Of a stretch of 64,000 nt of DNA, positions 44,501 to 54,305 are shown in pieces. Source of the stretch: Phytophthora quininea (taxonomy: Eukaryota; Oomycota; Peronosporomycetes; Peronosporales; Peronosporaceae); contig JAAVTG010000637.1 in the NCBI GenBank assembly GCA_011947345.1, forward strand, positions 1-64,000, read 5' to 3'. Both the position numbers and the translations under genes were made by a program. Position 1 is the first letter of the stretch. The number at the start of each line of letters is the position of its first letter. The notes below the pieces were generated by a model that saw only the letters and a program-made list of their open reading frames with translations, ran no database searches and was not told the origin of the DNA.

Positions 44501-47500
44501 AACATTAGAACACGCGTTGCTAATAGTGATTCCATGAACACCCAGGGACCATCGTCCGCGGTTTGATTGATAACCTCCAGCAAAACGGTAGCAAAATTAT
44601 CTGCAGAATGTTGAGACCGAATATCTTTTCCGAATTTCGCCGAAGTTTTCAGGGACTCTGCTAGGGGAGCCTAACGAGGCCTGCTCAAAACTTTGAGTGT
44701 TTTCTTTGCGCTTATCTTCTCGTTTCTTCGCTCGAGGGAAAGATTGCTCACGATGAAGAACGGCGTCAACGATGGTAACAGAAATCCCTTGCACGTTATG
44801 GCCACCCGAGGCAGTTGCCACTGCAAGTGACGCATCGTGCTCGATTTCGTGAAGTACAAACTGGATTAGAATAAGTCGGATCGGGTTGTGTCTTGTATGC
44901 ATTACGTCACTCGATAAGGAAACCAATAGAACTTCGGCAATATCGTGAAAGTCATCCACATGACTTTCCATACGCAAGAAAGCTCTCAAGAGCGACAAGG
45001 CATACTGTAGAATTGCTTCAAACGTAGACTCGGAAAACTTGGGAAAACACCATTTCATCTCCAGGGCCGTCCCAGCGTCTAAATTGCACTTGTGATTACC
45101 CAGCTCAGACAAATAGGTTATGATCCACCGCAACAGCCCTGCCCTTCGTAGCTGGCGGGCGTTAAATAGTGCATTTGGATTGGAATCCACGAGCAAGTCC
45201 ATTAGTAGTGAAACGAGTTGGCACTGCAAGTGATGCGGTAGATTCTTGCGGAATTCGCAATTTAACACCACTTGGCTCAGCGCAATAGAGTCTACTACGA
45301 CTGGATGTGCTAATCGTGTTGCAATTGAAGAGCCAACGTGAGGTGTAGCGTACGGAGTTAACTTACCAGATATTGCTAACTGGACAACCCAAGTCAGAGT
45401 TTCTTCGTCGATCAAATCTGCTCGAGTACAAAAAATTGAGGCGAGTAGCGCGTAGTTGCCCGTTCCGAAGCACTCGGCCAAACACGCCGGGTTTCGGCGT
45501 AACACGCTAACGAGCATTTTTATCACAATAGCAAAATCGCAGTGCCGCCATGAATTGTCGAGCAAAGGTAATAACACCTGCGATATGCCGCCCACAGATG
45601 GTAATGATCGAGCTAGATCAAGCTGGCTGGACTGCTCACAGTTAATATAATGGACTTGTGTGTACGTCATTAACGGCGCTTCGGCCTGATCGCTGTGCGA
45701 CGTATTAAGCGAAAAAGCACATCTTCTTCGGCAAGTTTGCAACTACCGAGAAGAAACTCGATCTCTGACCCAAAAGTACTCAGCGCACAGTCGTAATTGA
45801 TGAAATCTCGAAATGCTGCCACTTTGTGTTTCTCTTTCTTGGCAGATATACCACCACCTCCAGCTGCAAGGCGGAATCCTTCGGCCAGCCCATCCTTTTG
45901 GCGAGCATAGACTCTGCAAGCGAACTTGTACTGACACCTACGGAGTCATTATTCACGCTTTGGTTCACGTTGCCAGTAGTCGATTCGTTCCCGCCCCTCC
46001 ATTGCCGCTGACACGACCGACTCAACTTCGTGAGCTGTAATCTCCGCGCAAATTCTTCGATTTCTATCCCACGTTCAGCGGCTCGAGTTAAATGTGAGCT
46101 AGCGAGAGCTTCTGGCCAATTTCCCGCCGGACGATAAGAATGCCCACTAAATTGATTGGAGAAAGTAGGACCCAACGAAAACATAGCCGCGATCGAATTG
46201 CCGGCAATAATACCGTCTACAAGCCACGCCGGTCCAATTTTCCATGATAAAGCCGAATGCGGGCTACATACTTGAGTGTCACTACCCACAAATGCCTGAA
46301 AAGACCCCGCAGCGGGCAGTGACGGGAAGTTTAACTTTTTGTTGCGATTTCCTGTCCATCAATATACACAGTGATCAACGAGCTCCCGACCATTGCTTTC
46401 CGGTGCGTAAACGCAAAATGGTGCCAGTCTCGCTTCCTTTCTGTTGGCTCCGAGAAAGAACTATCACTAGGGCTGGCTGGCTTATCACCGGTAGAAACTT
46501 CACCACTCGAAGTGCACATAGGACGAAGATCATCAATCGTCACGTCTTCGAAAACTACTGACGTGCGCTTTGCATTCATTGTGGACCCCACGTTTGCAGA
46601 GCCCGTATGAAAACGAAGAAGCCCAGTAGATTGTTCAAAGAAAACCCTAACAAAACACCCCAACGACTCCAACGAATACACAGAGAGAATGCATGCAGAT
46701 CCTTCTTCTGCTTCCGTAGCGCTTGGTACGGCTCGAACCCCTGCATCGGTTGTATTTCCAAATGACGCCAACAAATTGTCATCTGACAAAGGATCACTAG
46801 CAGAATTGCCTAACGCAGGAGGTTTGTTGACTCCATGTCGTTTCATTGCACGCCACCACATTTCTGTTGTTTCCATATCTCCGCAACTTACTTGAAACGA
46901 TTTGCCGCAAGCTTCAATAATAATATCGATAGGGTTGGGCCGATCAGCAAATTCCACCTCAAATGCGTCGAGAACATCCTCATCGTTACGACCACATTCG
47001 CTTGATTGAAACAATGTCAGCATATTTCCCACCAGTACACCATAGACGTTCATTGGAGCTACATTGTTATCAATTGAAGTGACAACAATATATCCTTCAC
47101 ATAACGTGGCAGGTGTCGTGGGTGGGCTGCCGTGGGACCTCCTCTCGACGTATTTCGCCATTGTTGTTGGAGGAAGTCGTAGCCAACAAGAAAAGAGTAA
47201 CCAGCCGATGGGGGCCACACTCGATCAGCGCTATTAACGATGTGAACATATCGGCCAATTTGCTCGGTACCTTGCGGTTTGCCAACAGGTGTATGGCGAA
47301 TAGCAGGACTCCTAAATATCATCTCCAAAAGTTGCAATCCAATTTCGGGGCTCTGAACACCAGATTCCGCTTCCAACGTAGCATCGTTACATGGATACCA
47401 ATGTTTGTCAAGTAACTTCGGCATTGCCTCTCCCAGAAGACTTAACAATTCTTGCAAACACGACATCGATAGATCATTTTCTGTCGCAATGATTAGAAGC

Positions 47501-50500
47501 CACTTTGTTAGAAACGGCATCATTGTGTGGTTGTCTTGTGAAATCATAGACAGTAAAGCTGGATCCTTCATCCATTTCAAGGCCCCCGCACGTACGAGAC
47601 GCCCAACCTGTTCTTGCTTAAAGAGCGTATTATTCGCTCCAGCATTATCGATCATCATTAGCAACCGTTTAATTGCACCGATAGCATCGCTAGTGACCAG
47701 TGTCGGAAGCCAACGAAATATAATGTGAACTGCATCGCCATTTCGAATTTCCTTTGGCGGATCGGTTCCTGCGATAAGGTTGAACACACGATCCAAAATG
47801 GCATCTACTCTATCGCTATGGAGCACGCCAGAGTTGATAATACAGCTAGCGACAGTTGAATACCCATCAATGGTTTTGAAATATTCGCCATTTTGTTTCC
47901 CCATGTTGCACATCAAGTGTTTGGTCTAGAATGTCGAAAGCCAGTTTGATCATCTCAAAAGATCGGTCATTGGATTCGCTGTTTGTAAAATCTAGCGCGG
48001 ATAAGAGCGCAACAAGTATTTCATAGCCTTGGCAAGATTTCCATGAAGCACACAATAATGGTCCGCCAGCTTTTAGTATGGCCATCAGCACTCGAAGTAG
48101 GACATTCTGGCGCCAAATGACGCCTCGGAAACGCTGTAATAGCTCTAGAATCATTGTCAAGTCCGACTCCACTCCACTATGTAGCAAAGCGAAATCGGAT
48201 GTAAGATCTCGGCCACTTGAACTAACACTTTTGCTTCTCAGCCCGGCTGCTAACTCGATGAAGATGCCCACGACAGAAAAGGCGCCTCCTTCCGTTCTCC
48301 CATCTTCACTGTCATCTGACAACATCATCTCAACAATATCATATTGAAATTGATGAATGCGTGCCTGCCGGAAATGCACACACTCCTGGGTATTGTTTCG
48401 GAGCATCAAACACACCATCGTAGAGTAAAGTTGCAGGTGGGACTTCAATTCAGTCGTAACGACGTGTCTGGTAAGCACATCGTGTTCCGGTATAGAACGG
48501 ATCGAAGAAGAAATTTGACGTAACCACGCGTATGCCCCTCTTTCCAGCAGCCCAAATCCACTGAGCTCGTTCTTGAATACATCAGATTCGCATGCTTGTA
48601 AAATCTTGACCAAGCACTCACACATTAGAGTCAAGAGTGTCAAGTTGGGGCTTTCTTTGAAAGCGTTCAGCAACTCTTCTGTAGTGAGCACAACATCGTT
48701 TGTTGGTTTATCACGTCGTACCTCGCCGGCACCTCTTATCTTGTCGTGTCGCAAAAGAGACCCATATTCAACAGTTAGTCCGCATATGATCGCCAATATT
48801 TCGTAAGGAAGTGGGTCGTCGGGTTTTGCAGCGCAACAGACGTATTCCACGATGCGAAGAAGGATCACTTGTGCATCATAGAAAATAATTCCGGGCAACT
48901 TCGTTAAGAGCAATGCTAATGTGTGCGTTTTGGGCTCCAAGAATACAAAATTATCGTAGTCACTCGTGTACACGTGTAGAACGTGGGTAAGAAGCTGCAG
49001 CACAAGATGTTCATTTCGTTTTGGGGTAGAAGTACCCCTTCCTTAGTGGCACCCACATTATTTTCGGTCTCGATAACGTACTTCAGCAGTAGATCTCTAA
49101 TTGCAGCAAACGCATTCACGTTTCGTGCTCCAACTACACTACGACTTGTTAAACGTTCAGTATCATTGTCGGGTGCATGAGCGCCAAGAGGTATCAACAG
49201 TATCAACAAATCAAGCAGCGCGGGAATTTCTTCCTCAGCGCACGTGTCCAACAGGCTTAAGAGCAGCACGTAGCCACCAGTCGCTTGAAATTCATCTAGC
49301 AAAGCAAGCGTGAACTTATAGGTGTTTTGAAGGATGTAAATAATTGTTCGCAGTCCAATACGAACATCATACGATGGTAGACAGAAATTCGCAGATGAAC
49401 CGAGTGCTTCTGTGTTTCCTTCGGGATGAGACCTCGATATTGTCAGAGGTGAAGCTGGCGGGGTAATAGCCCCGCGTTCATTCGGGAAGTCTTTATTCCG
49501 GGTTAGGCCGAGCGCTTCACTCACAGCAGCTTCCGCTGCAGAATCATTTAGACCCCCGATGCTATCACTGTGCATAGAGTGCTCTGAGGGCTTGGTAATA
49601 TACAGACCCAGCGCTTCAGATGCTTTCTCGGGTGTTGTTGGTGTTGCGAAAGAAAAACTCGTCATGAGCCGAACCGTTTTTGCCACCACGTTACAATCCA
49701 ATAAATACCACGCCAGTCCAGCGTTAAAATTACGCTTTGGTACATTGATCACAGCCCGATTGCAGCAGTCGCGGATAAAAACTGCCGCGGGTGGATACTC
49801 TTCTGCCGTCAGCTCGATCATATTTGGTAGTTCGCACCGGAATGTTTCCATCAGTGTCTCGTTGAACGTGATAGCAATCACACAGGTCATCAATAGCTCC
49901 AGCAAAGGAACTACACCTGAAAAAGCCACAGGCTCTTTGCTCGATTTTGTCTGATGCAATTCCACGTTTCCTTTGTTGTCCTCGTTCCGAGATCTCAACA
50001 TGTCGTTCAAATGATCCTTCATTGAGAACCTCCTCATCTTCCCAATAAAGTCCATCACCAGAGACGGGAACGCCGTTTGCTCACAGAAAGTTACTCCCAT
50101 CAATGAAGTAAAATAATCCTTCAGTAAATCAACAGTCAAGTCACCTGCAACCAACAATATTCACTTAGAAAAACACATCGAAGGAACATTGCTTCTGAAG
50201 GGCAAACCTGACTGCTGCTGGAACTCGTCCGAGGCCTGCGCCAACAGTTGTGAAAGGGCTCGTAGTTCTTCATCGCAATCTATCGCTTCTAGTATTTTTG
50301 CGATCCTGTACACAACTTGGCATTTATCAGCAGCAGTATTATAAAGATTTGAGCTGGATTTCCCACCGCCACGTACGCGGCTTTGATGTGCACTACAAGG
50401 CCACGTAATAGCACATCCAACTGCTGCAGAAGTTTCTGTTGGCAACACAAAAATACCACTATATATTATAAACCACTCGACAAATAATATTTGTATTAGA

Positions 50501-50669
50501 GCCCGTACTTGATCGGCTTCCGTCACTGTGGGGCTGCTGGCGGCAGCGATGCGCTCCAGCGTCCGCCAGTTCTCGACAGTGCAGTCGGCGTGTCAGGAGC
50601 TACCAGAGCCGCGCTCGGGCTGGCTGCTGCTTGCGCACGTGCGAAAACGCCGCCCAGCAGCTTCTTCAT
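41447..50669 (-). CDS. BEACH-family-like giant protein lacking the BEACH domain here
   Basis: BEACH proteins (LYST, neurobeachin, ALFY, LvsA) are large membrane-trafficking scaffolds. From ATG 50669: armadillo/HEAT-like helical repeats (about 47100-50500), a PH-like segment (YIVVTSIDNNVAPMNVYGVL, ending WWRAMKRHG, near 46850-47100), a concanavalin-like lectin fold (WHHFAFTHRKAMVGSS, near 46400), more helical repeats, and then a GPQRMRLRLIHDY motif (near 42300) that in the family shortly precedes the PH-BEACH module. That module and most WD40 repeats are absent. The frame ends at 41447 after GYRSVRLWEFQ. Many short introns; one break near 50570. Exon limits are approximate. Confidence 0.7.
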
Positions 50670-50793
50670 TGCTAAAGAGTCGCCAAGTTCAAAAGTGACG
50701 TTTTATCAAATAGTGTAGCCATGCACGACCCTGATTTATGACAGCTCGCCAGGAGCTCACTTGCTGTTGGGCTGCAACATCGCTTCGTGCCCG
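50670..50793. promoter_or_regulatory. Shared divergent promoter region
   Basis: Only 124 bp separate the start codons of the BEACH-like gene (minus) and the BED-MDR fusion gene (plus). Both must start transcription here or within the opposing gene. No initiator motif is clear. Confidence 0.4.
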
Positions 50794-52455
50794 ATGACGG
50801 ACGAGACCGAGGTGGAGACCGTGACGCGGCTGCAGGCTGTAGACGTGCGTGACCTGTACCCGGACTTGGCTCCGGAAGATGCCAGCTCCCGTGTGTGTCT
50901 GCTCTGCGCAGCCAAGCTCAAGGACAAGACCCACAATCTGACGCGTCATTTGGAGCGGCACCATGCCGGCGCGTTGCTGCAGCTGCTGGAGCAGCGTAAC
51001 CAGGCATCGCCCACTCTGCTGGCGTCCAAGAGCAAGCGCGTGCAGCAGGACAAGAGCGCGGCCTGCAAGCAGCCAGCAGAGCCGAGCGAGGTCGCGCTGC
51101 TCAAAGCCGATGACGCCAAGCTGGCGCTCGCTCGGTGGCTGGCAAAGGAGCAGCTACCGGTGGACTTGGTGGAGAAGTCGGGCTTCCGAGAGTTTGTCGA
51201 GGCATTGAACGACCAGTTCAATCCGCCGCAAGGCGAAGAGTTGAGGGGTCTGCTAGGCGAGTTGGTGGTAGATCAAGATGACAGCAGGCGGCTTGATGGA
51301 GATGTGGAGGCCAATGTTGAAAGTGGAGATCCAGAGCTGACCGTAGAGATGTTGGCGCTTAGAGCTACTTGCAGGTGCAGTGAAGACTCGCCGCTGGTCT
51401 CTTTGACTCGGGTTGCGTGTGATATCCCACAACGAGGTGAAGCCAAAGTGCGCGTCTTGAGGGCAGCAGCGTCGATGTTTGATGCGCAGACTTGCAGAGG
51501 GCAGGTTTTGGGCAAGAACGGCGTGCTGGGGAGGGCGTTCGTCGGCGTGGTGGTGGATGTGCAGCCGTCAATAGCGCGCATGTCGGACGGGGCAACCGCA
51601 ACAGCAATGGTAGCAGAGCACTCGATCGACGTGTTCGACAAAGTCGTCGCTTCACCGTACATTGCTCATGTCCAGCAGCCTGGGTCTGAAGGAAGCTCAG
51701 ACTACAGTGCCGTTTGTCTAGGTGTGAGCTCTCCCAGAGGTGCGCTGGCCGAGTACGTAGTGCTCCCGGTCTCGAATCTGTGCGTTGTGCCGACCACCGT
51801 GCCAGACGACTTGGCGCTCCTCGCCGACGACATATCTGTCGTCCTCTCCATCGTGCATGAACTCGCGCAGCGTCAATGCGTCAACATCGCGATCCTCTCG
51901 GACAGCTCGTCAAGCTGCCTCACCGCTCTGCTCGCACGGTACCTGCACCAAGAATGCCAAGCCACGTCACTGCACGTGTTCAGCTCGTCGCCATCCAGTC
52001 GCTTCCAGTACGCCTCCACCACTTCTCTAGATATTTATCAGCCGTCGACCGTCGCGAAAGTTCTGTCCAAGCAGAGCGAGTTGGCGATCGACGCGTGCAT
52101 CGACCTCATCGGCTACGAGGCGTCCGTTAATTTGGCAACGTCCATTGTGCAGTCCATGGGCTGCATTGTGATGGTGGACCGAAGTCGACTGGAGCTGCGA
52201 CCGAATGCGCCACTGCCGATGGACTTGAACGCCGTCGTGGTGCGCGAGTTGGACGTTGCGAGTGTGCACGACTGCCAGGGGCGTCTGCACGAGGCCGTCG
52301 AGTATTTGAGCAGGCAAGCGCAGGATCCGGAGGCTGCTGCACAGCTAAGGAATTATCTGTTGCCGGATATCGTTGTACTGCCACAGGCGCTTGAGCAGCT
52401 CCAAGCAGTCGCCGAGAGCGAAGTCAAGTATCTTCAAGTGAGCTGCTCACACTAA
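50794..52455 (+). CDS. BED zinc finger/hAT-like N-terminus fused to MDR dehydrogenase-like domain
   Basis: An intronless 553-codon frame. Residues 34-60 form a C-x2-C ... H-x3-H finger (CLLCAAKLKDK, then HLERHH) of BED type. Residues about 110-145 (LARWLAKEQLPVDLVEKSGF) match the segment following the finger in hAT transposases. From about residue 195 the protein resembles the medium-chain dehydrogenase fold: GEAKVRVLRAAASMFDAQ, LGRAFVGVVVDVQP, GALAEYVVLPVSNL, then a Rossmann-like half. The catalytic zinc Cys and the GHE motif are missing, and the GxGxxG loop reads SDSSSSCL, so dehydrogenase activity is doubtful. It may be a DNA-binding sensor derived from a transposase; that is inference. 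Convergent with the next gene. Confidence 0.75.
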   Translation: MTDETEVETVTRLQAVDVRDLYPDLAPEDASSRVCLLCAAKLKDKTHNLTRHLERHHAGALLQLLEQRNQASPTLLASKSKRVQQDKSAACKQPAEPSEVALLKADDAKLALARWLAKEQLPVDLVEKSGFREFVEALNDQFNPPQGEELRGLLGELVVDQDDSRRLDGDVEANVESGDPELTVEMLALRATCRCSEDSPLVSLTRVACDIPQRGEAKVRVLRAAASMFDAQTCRGQVLGKNGVLGRAFVGVVVDVQPSIARMSDGATATAMVAEHSIDVFDKVVASPYIAHVQQPGSEGSSDYSAVCLGVSSPRGALAEYVVLPVSNLCVVPTTVPDDLALLADDISVVLSIVHELAQRQCVNIAILSDSSSSCLTALLARYLHQECQATSLHVFSSSPSSRFQYASTTSLDIYQPSTVAKVLSKQSELAIDACIDLIGYEASVNLATSIVQSMGCIVMVDRSRLELRPNAPLPMDLNAVVVRELDVASVHDCQGRLHEAVEYLSRQAQDPEAAAQLRNYLLPDIVVLPQALEQLQAVAESEVKYLQVSCSH

Positions 52456-52617
52456 ATCCGAAATATGTGACGTGCGGTAAACAAGGAGTAGTGAGGGAAA
52501 TGCACGAACACATTAGTTACATGAAGAAGCGTGCGTCCGATGAGGTCGCTTGCTGTGACGAGGCAGTCTCCTTTTGACTGCCGCGCGAAGAGTTGAGGCG
52601 AAGGCAAGCGGCGGTAG

Positions 52618-53619
52618 TCAAATGTTCGAGCGGAACCGCTGGAACGATCGCTCGAGCGGCTCACCTTGCTGGACCGCTTCCGCGACCTTGTTGTCCTGGT
52701 TCTCGATAATCTCCGCCTTCATGGCAATCTCGCCGGCACGCTCGGACGGGATGACCACCACGCCGTTCACGTCTCCTCGGATAATGTCGGCGTTGCGTAC
52801 GACACAGCCAGAGATGATTACCGGACAGCCCACGTCCACCACCGTAGTAGCTTTCTTCTGCCCGTGCACCGACGTGCCTTTGGCAAACGCTGGGAAGTTC
52901 ATCCTGCAGATTTCGTGAATGTCCCGCACGCGTCCGTCCGTCACGACGCCCGCAACATTCCTCGCCTTGGACGCTGTGGCTAGCAGTCCTCCAAACACTG
53001 CCGTCGTGCTTCCTTGTGGCGCACTGATCACAAACACTTGCCCCATCTCGGCCGTGTCCACATAATTAAAAGGCAGCTTCTTAACCACCGGACCATTGAC
53101 GGGCATCGCTTTGACCGTCAGGGCAGGTCCGCAGATGTTCACATCCAACGGGGCGCTGTAGCCCCTCACGAGGTCCACGTCCACCAAATGGCCCTGGATC
53201 TTCATGTCTGCCATGGCGTCTGCGATGGCACAAGTGGAGAGCTTGGCCAGTCTCATCAGCAGGTCCGTATCGGTGATGGGGCCCGAGATGTCCGAGTCCA
53301 GCATGCCCGTGAGCAGCTGGTGGTCGCTCTTCTTGAGCGCCGCGTAGGCGTTGGAGCCGGTGGTCGCCGCCAACGCGGTGGCAGTCGTGATGGTAGCCGC
53401 GCTGCTGCCGTTGCTGTTGCTGCTGTTGTTGCTAGACGAGCGCTGATTGCTCTGGAAGCCGGGGCTGCAGCCCGTCTGTTTAAGGTGCTCGGCCAGGCGC
53501 GTGGCATTGCTGGCGTACTGCTTCTGGCACTTCTTGCACTCGTAGCGCACCATGCCTTTGCCATCGATCGGCTCCATGCGGTTGAAGTAGTCGTACACGT
53601 TGCTGGGCTTGCGGCCCAT
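52618..53619 (-). CDS. BED zinc finger fused to RraA-like/HMG aldolase domain
   Basis: Intronless. An N-terminal BED finger (VYDYFNRM...YECKKC, then EHLKQTGC; C-x2-C-x13-H-x5-C, residues about 8-48) is followed by a Ser/Asn/Ala/Thr linker and an RraA-family domain. The domain has GGLLATASKARNVAGVV then TDGRVRD, the family signature that includes the Arg-Asp pair which in the aldolases binds the oxoacid and metal. The family includes 4-hydroxy-4-methyl-2-oxoglutarate aldolase and bacterial RNase E inhibitor; the conserved motif suggests real enzymatic capacity. ATG 53619 (MGRKPSNVYDY) is preferred; an in-frame Met at 53661 would add a basic leader. 162 bp tail-to-tail from the BED-MDR gene. 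Confidence 0.85.
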   Translation of the reverse strand: MGRKPSNVYDYFNRMEPIDGKGMVRYECKKCQKQYASNATRLAEHLKQTGCSPGFQSNQRSSSNNSSNSNGSSAATITTATALAATTGSNAYAALKKSDHQLLTGMLDSDISGPITDTDLLMRLAKLSTCAIADAMADMKIQGHLVDVDLVRGYSAPLDVNICGPALTVKAMPVNGPVVKKLPFNYVDTAEMGQVFVISAPQGSTTAVFGGLLATASKARNVAGVVTDGRVRDIHEICRMNFPAFAKGTSVHGQKKATTVVDVGCPVIISGCVVRNADIIRGDVNGVVVIPSERAGEIAMKAEIIENQDNKVAEAVQQGEPLERSFQRFRSNI

Positions 53620-53763
53620 GGCGACTGCGGAGCGAGCTGGCCGAGCTTGCTTCGACCGCACAGCAGAAATTTGATGAATATATAAAATCGGGGTTTTGCT
53701 TTAAAATGTATCCATTTTCTTTATTGAAACCAAGCAAAATCGATTTTTTTATCGATAGCGACA
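53620..53763. promoter_or_regulatory. Divergent promoter between BED-RraA and RBM8A
   Basis: A 144-bp AT-rich gap between two divergent start codons, containing T-runs and ATCGATAGCGACA just before the RBM8A ATG. No clear initiator. Confidence 0.4.
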
Positions 53764-54276
53764 ATGGCTGACGAGGTGGACTACGAGAGCGACACGGCCA
53801 TGGCCGTGGAGGAAGAGGAGGACGTCCGCAGCGCGCAGACTAAGCGGGAAAGCGGCCGCAGAGTCGTCAAGGGCCGAGGCACCGGTTCCGCCGCCATGGA
53901 TGTGGCTCGGTATCCCGCCGAGAGCGGCGTCTTCGAGAAGCTCAAGTCGGCACCCTCAGCCAGAGACCACTCAGTGGCTCTGCGCTCTGTGGAGGGCTGG
54001 ATTTTGTTCGTCACTGGGGTGCATGAGGAAGCGCAAGAGGAAGACGTGATGGACGCCTTTGGAGAGGACGCGCAGGTCAAGGACTTGCACCTGAATCTAG
54101 ACAGACGCTCGGGCTTCGTCAAGGGCTACGCGCTGGTGGAGTTCGAGCACTTTGAAGACGCTAAGGCAGCAATGGAGCGCATGGACGGGCAGGAGATTCT
54201 GGGCAGCACGATCCACGTGGACTGGGCCTTCCACAAGGACAGTGAGAAGCGCGGAGGACGTCGAGGACGACGGTAG
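53764..54276 (+). CDS. RBM8A: Exon-junction complex protein Y14 (RBM8A)
   Basis: Y14 pairs with Mago in the exon-junction complex, marking spliced mRNAs for export, localisation and decay. Acidic N-terminus with VDYESD, then the Y14 RRM: RSVEGWILFVTGVHEEAQEE, DAFGEDAQVKDLHLNLDRRS, GFVKGYALVEFEHFEDAKAA, and a closing VDWAFHKDSEKRGGRRGRR. The RNP-like motifs lie at about residues 79-84 and 117-124; as in other Y14 proteins this surface binds Mago instead of RNA. Length (170 aa) is normal. No intron. Its stop lies 29 bp from the stop of the convergent channel gene. Confidence 0.95.
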   Translation: MADEVDYESDTAMAVEEEEDVRSAQTKRESGRRVVKGRGTGSAAMDVARYPAESGVFEKLKSAPSARDHSVALRSVEGWILFVTGVHEEAQEEDVMDAFGEDAQVKDLHLNLDRRSGFVKGYALVEFEHFEDAKAAMERMDGQEILGSTIHVDWAFHKDSEKRGGRRGRR

Positions 54277-54305
54277 ATTATGACTATGACTAGCTGGAGA
54301 CGATT

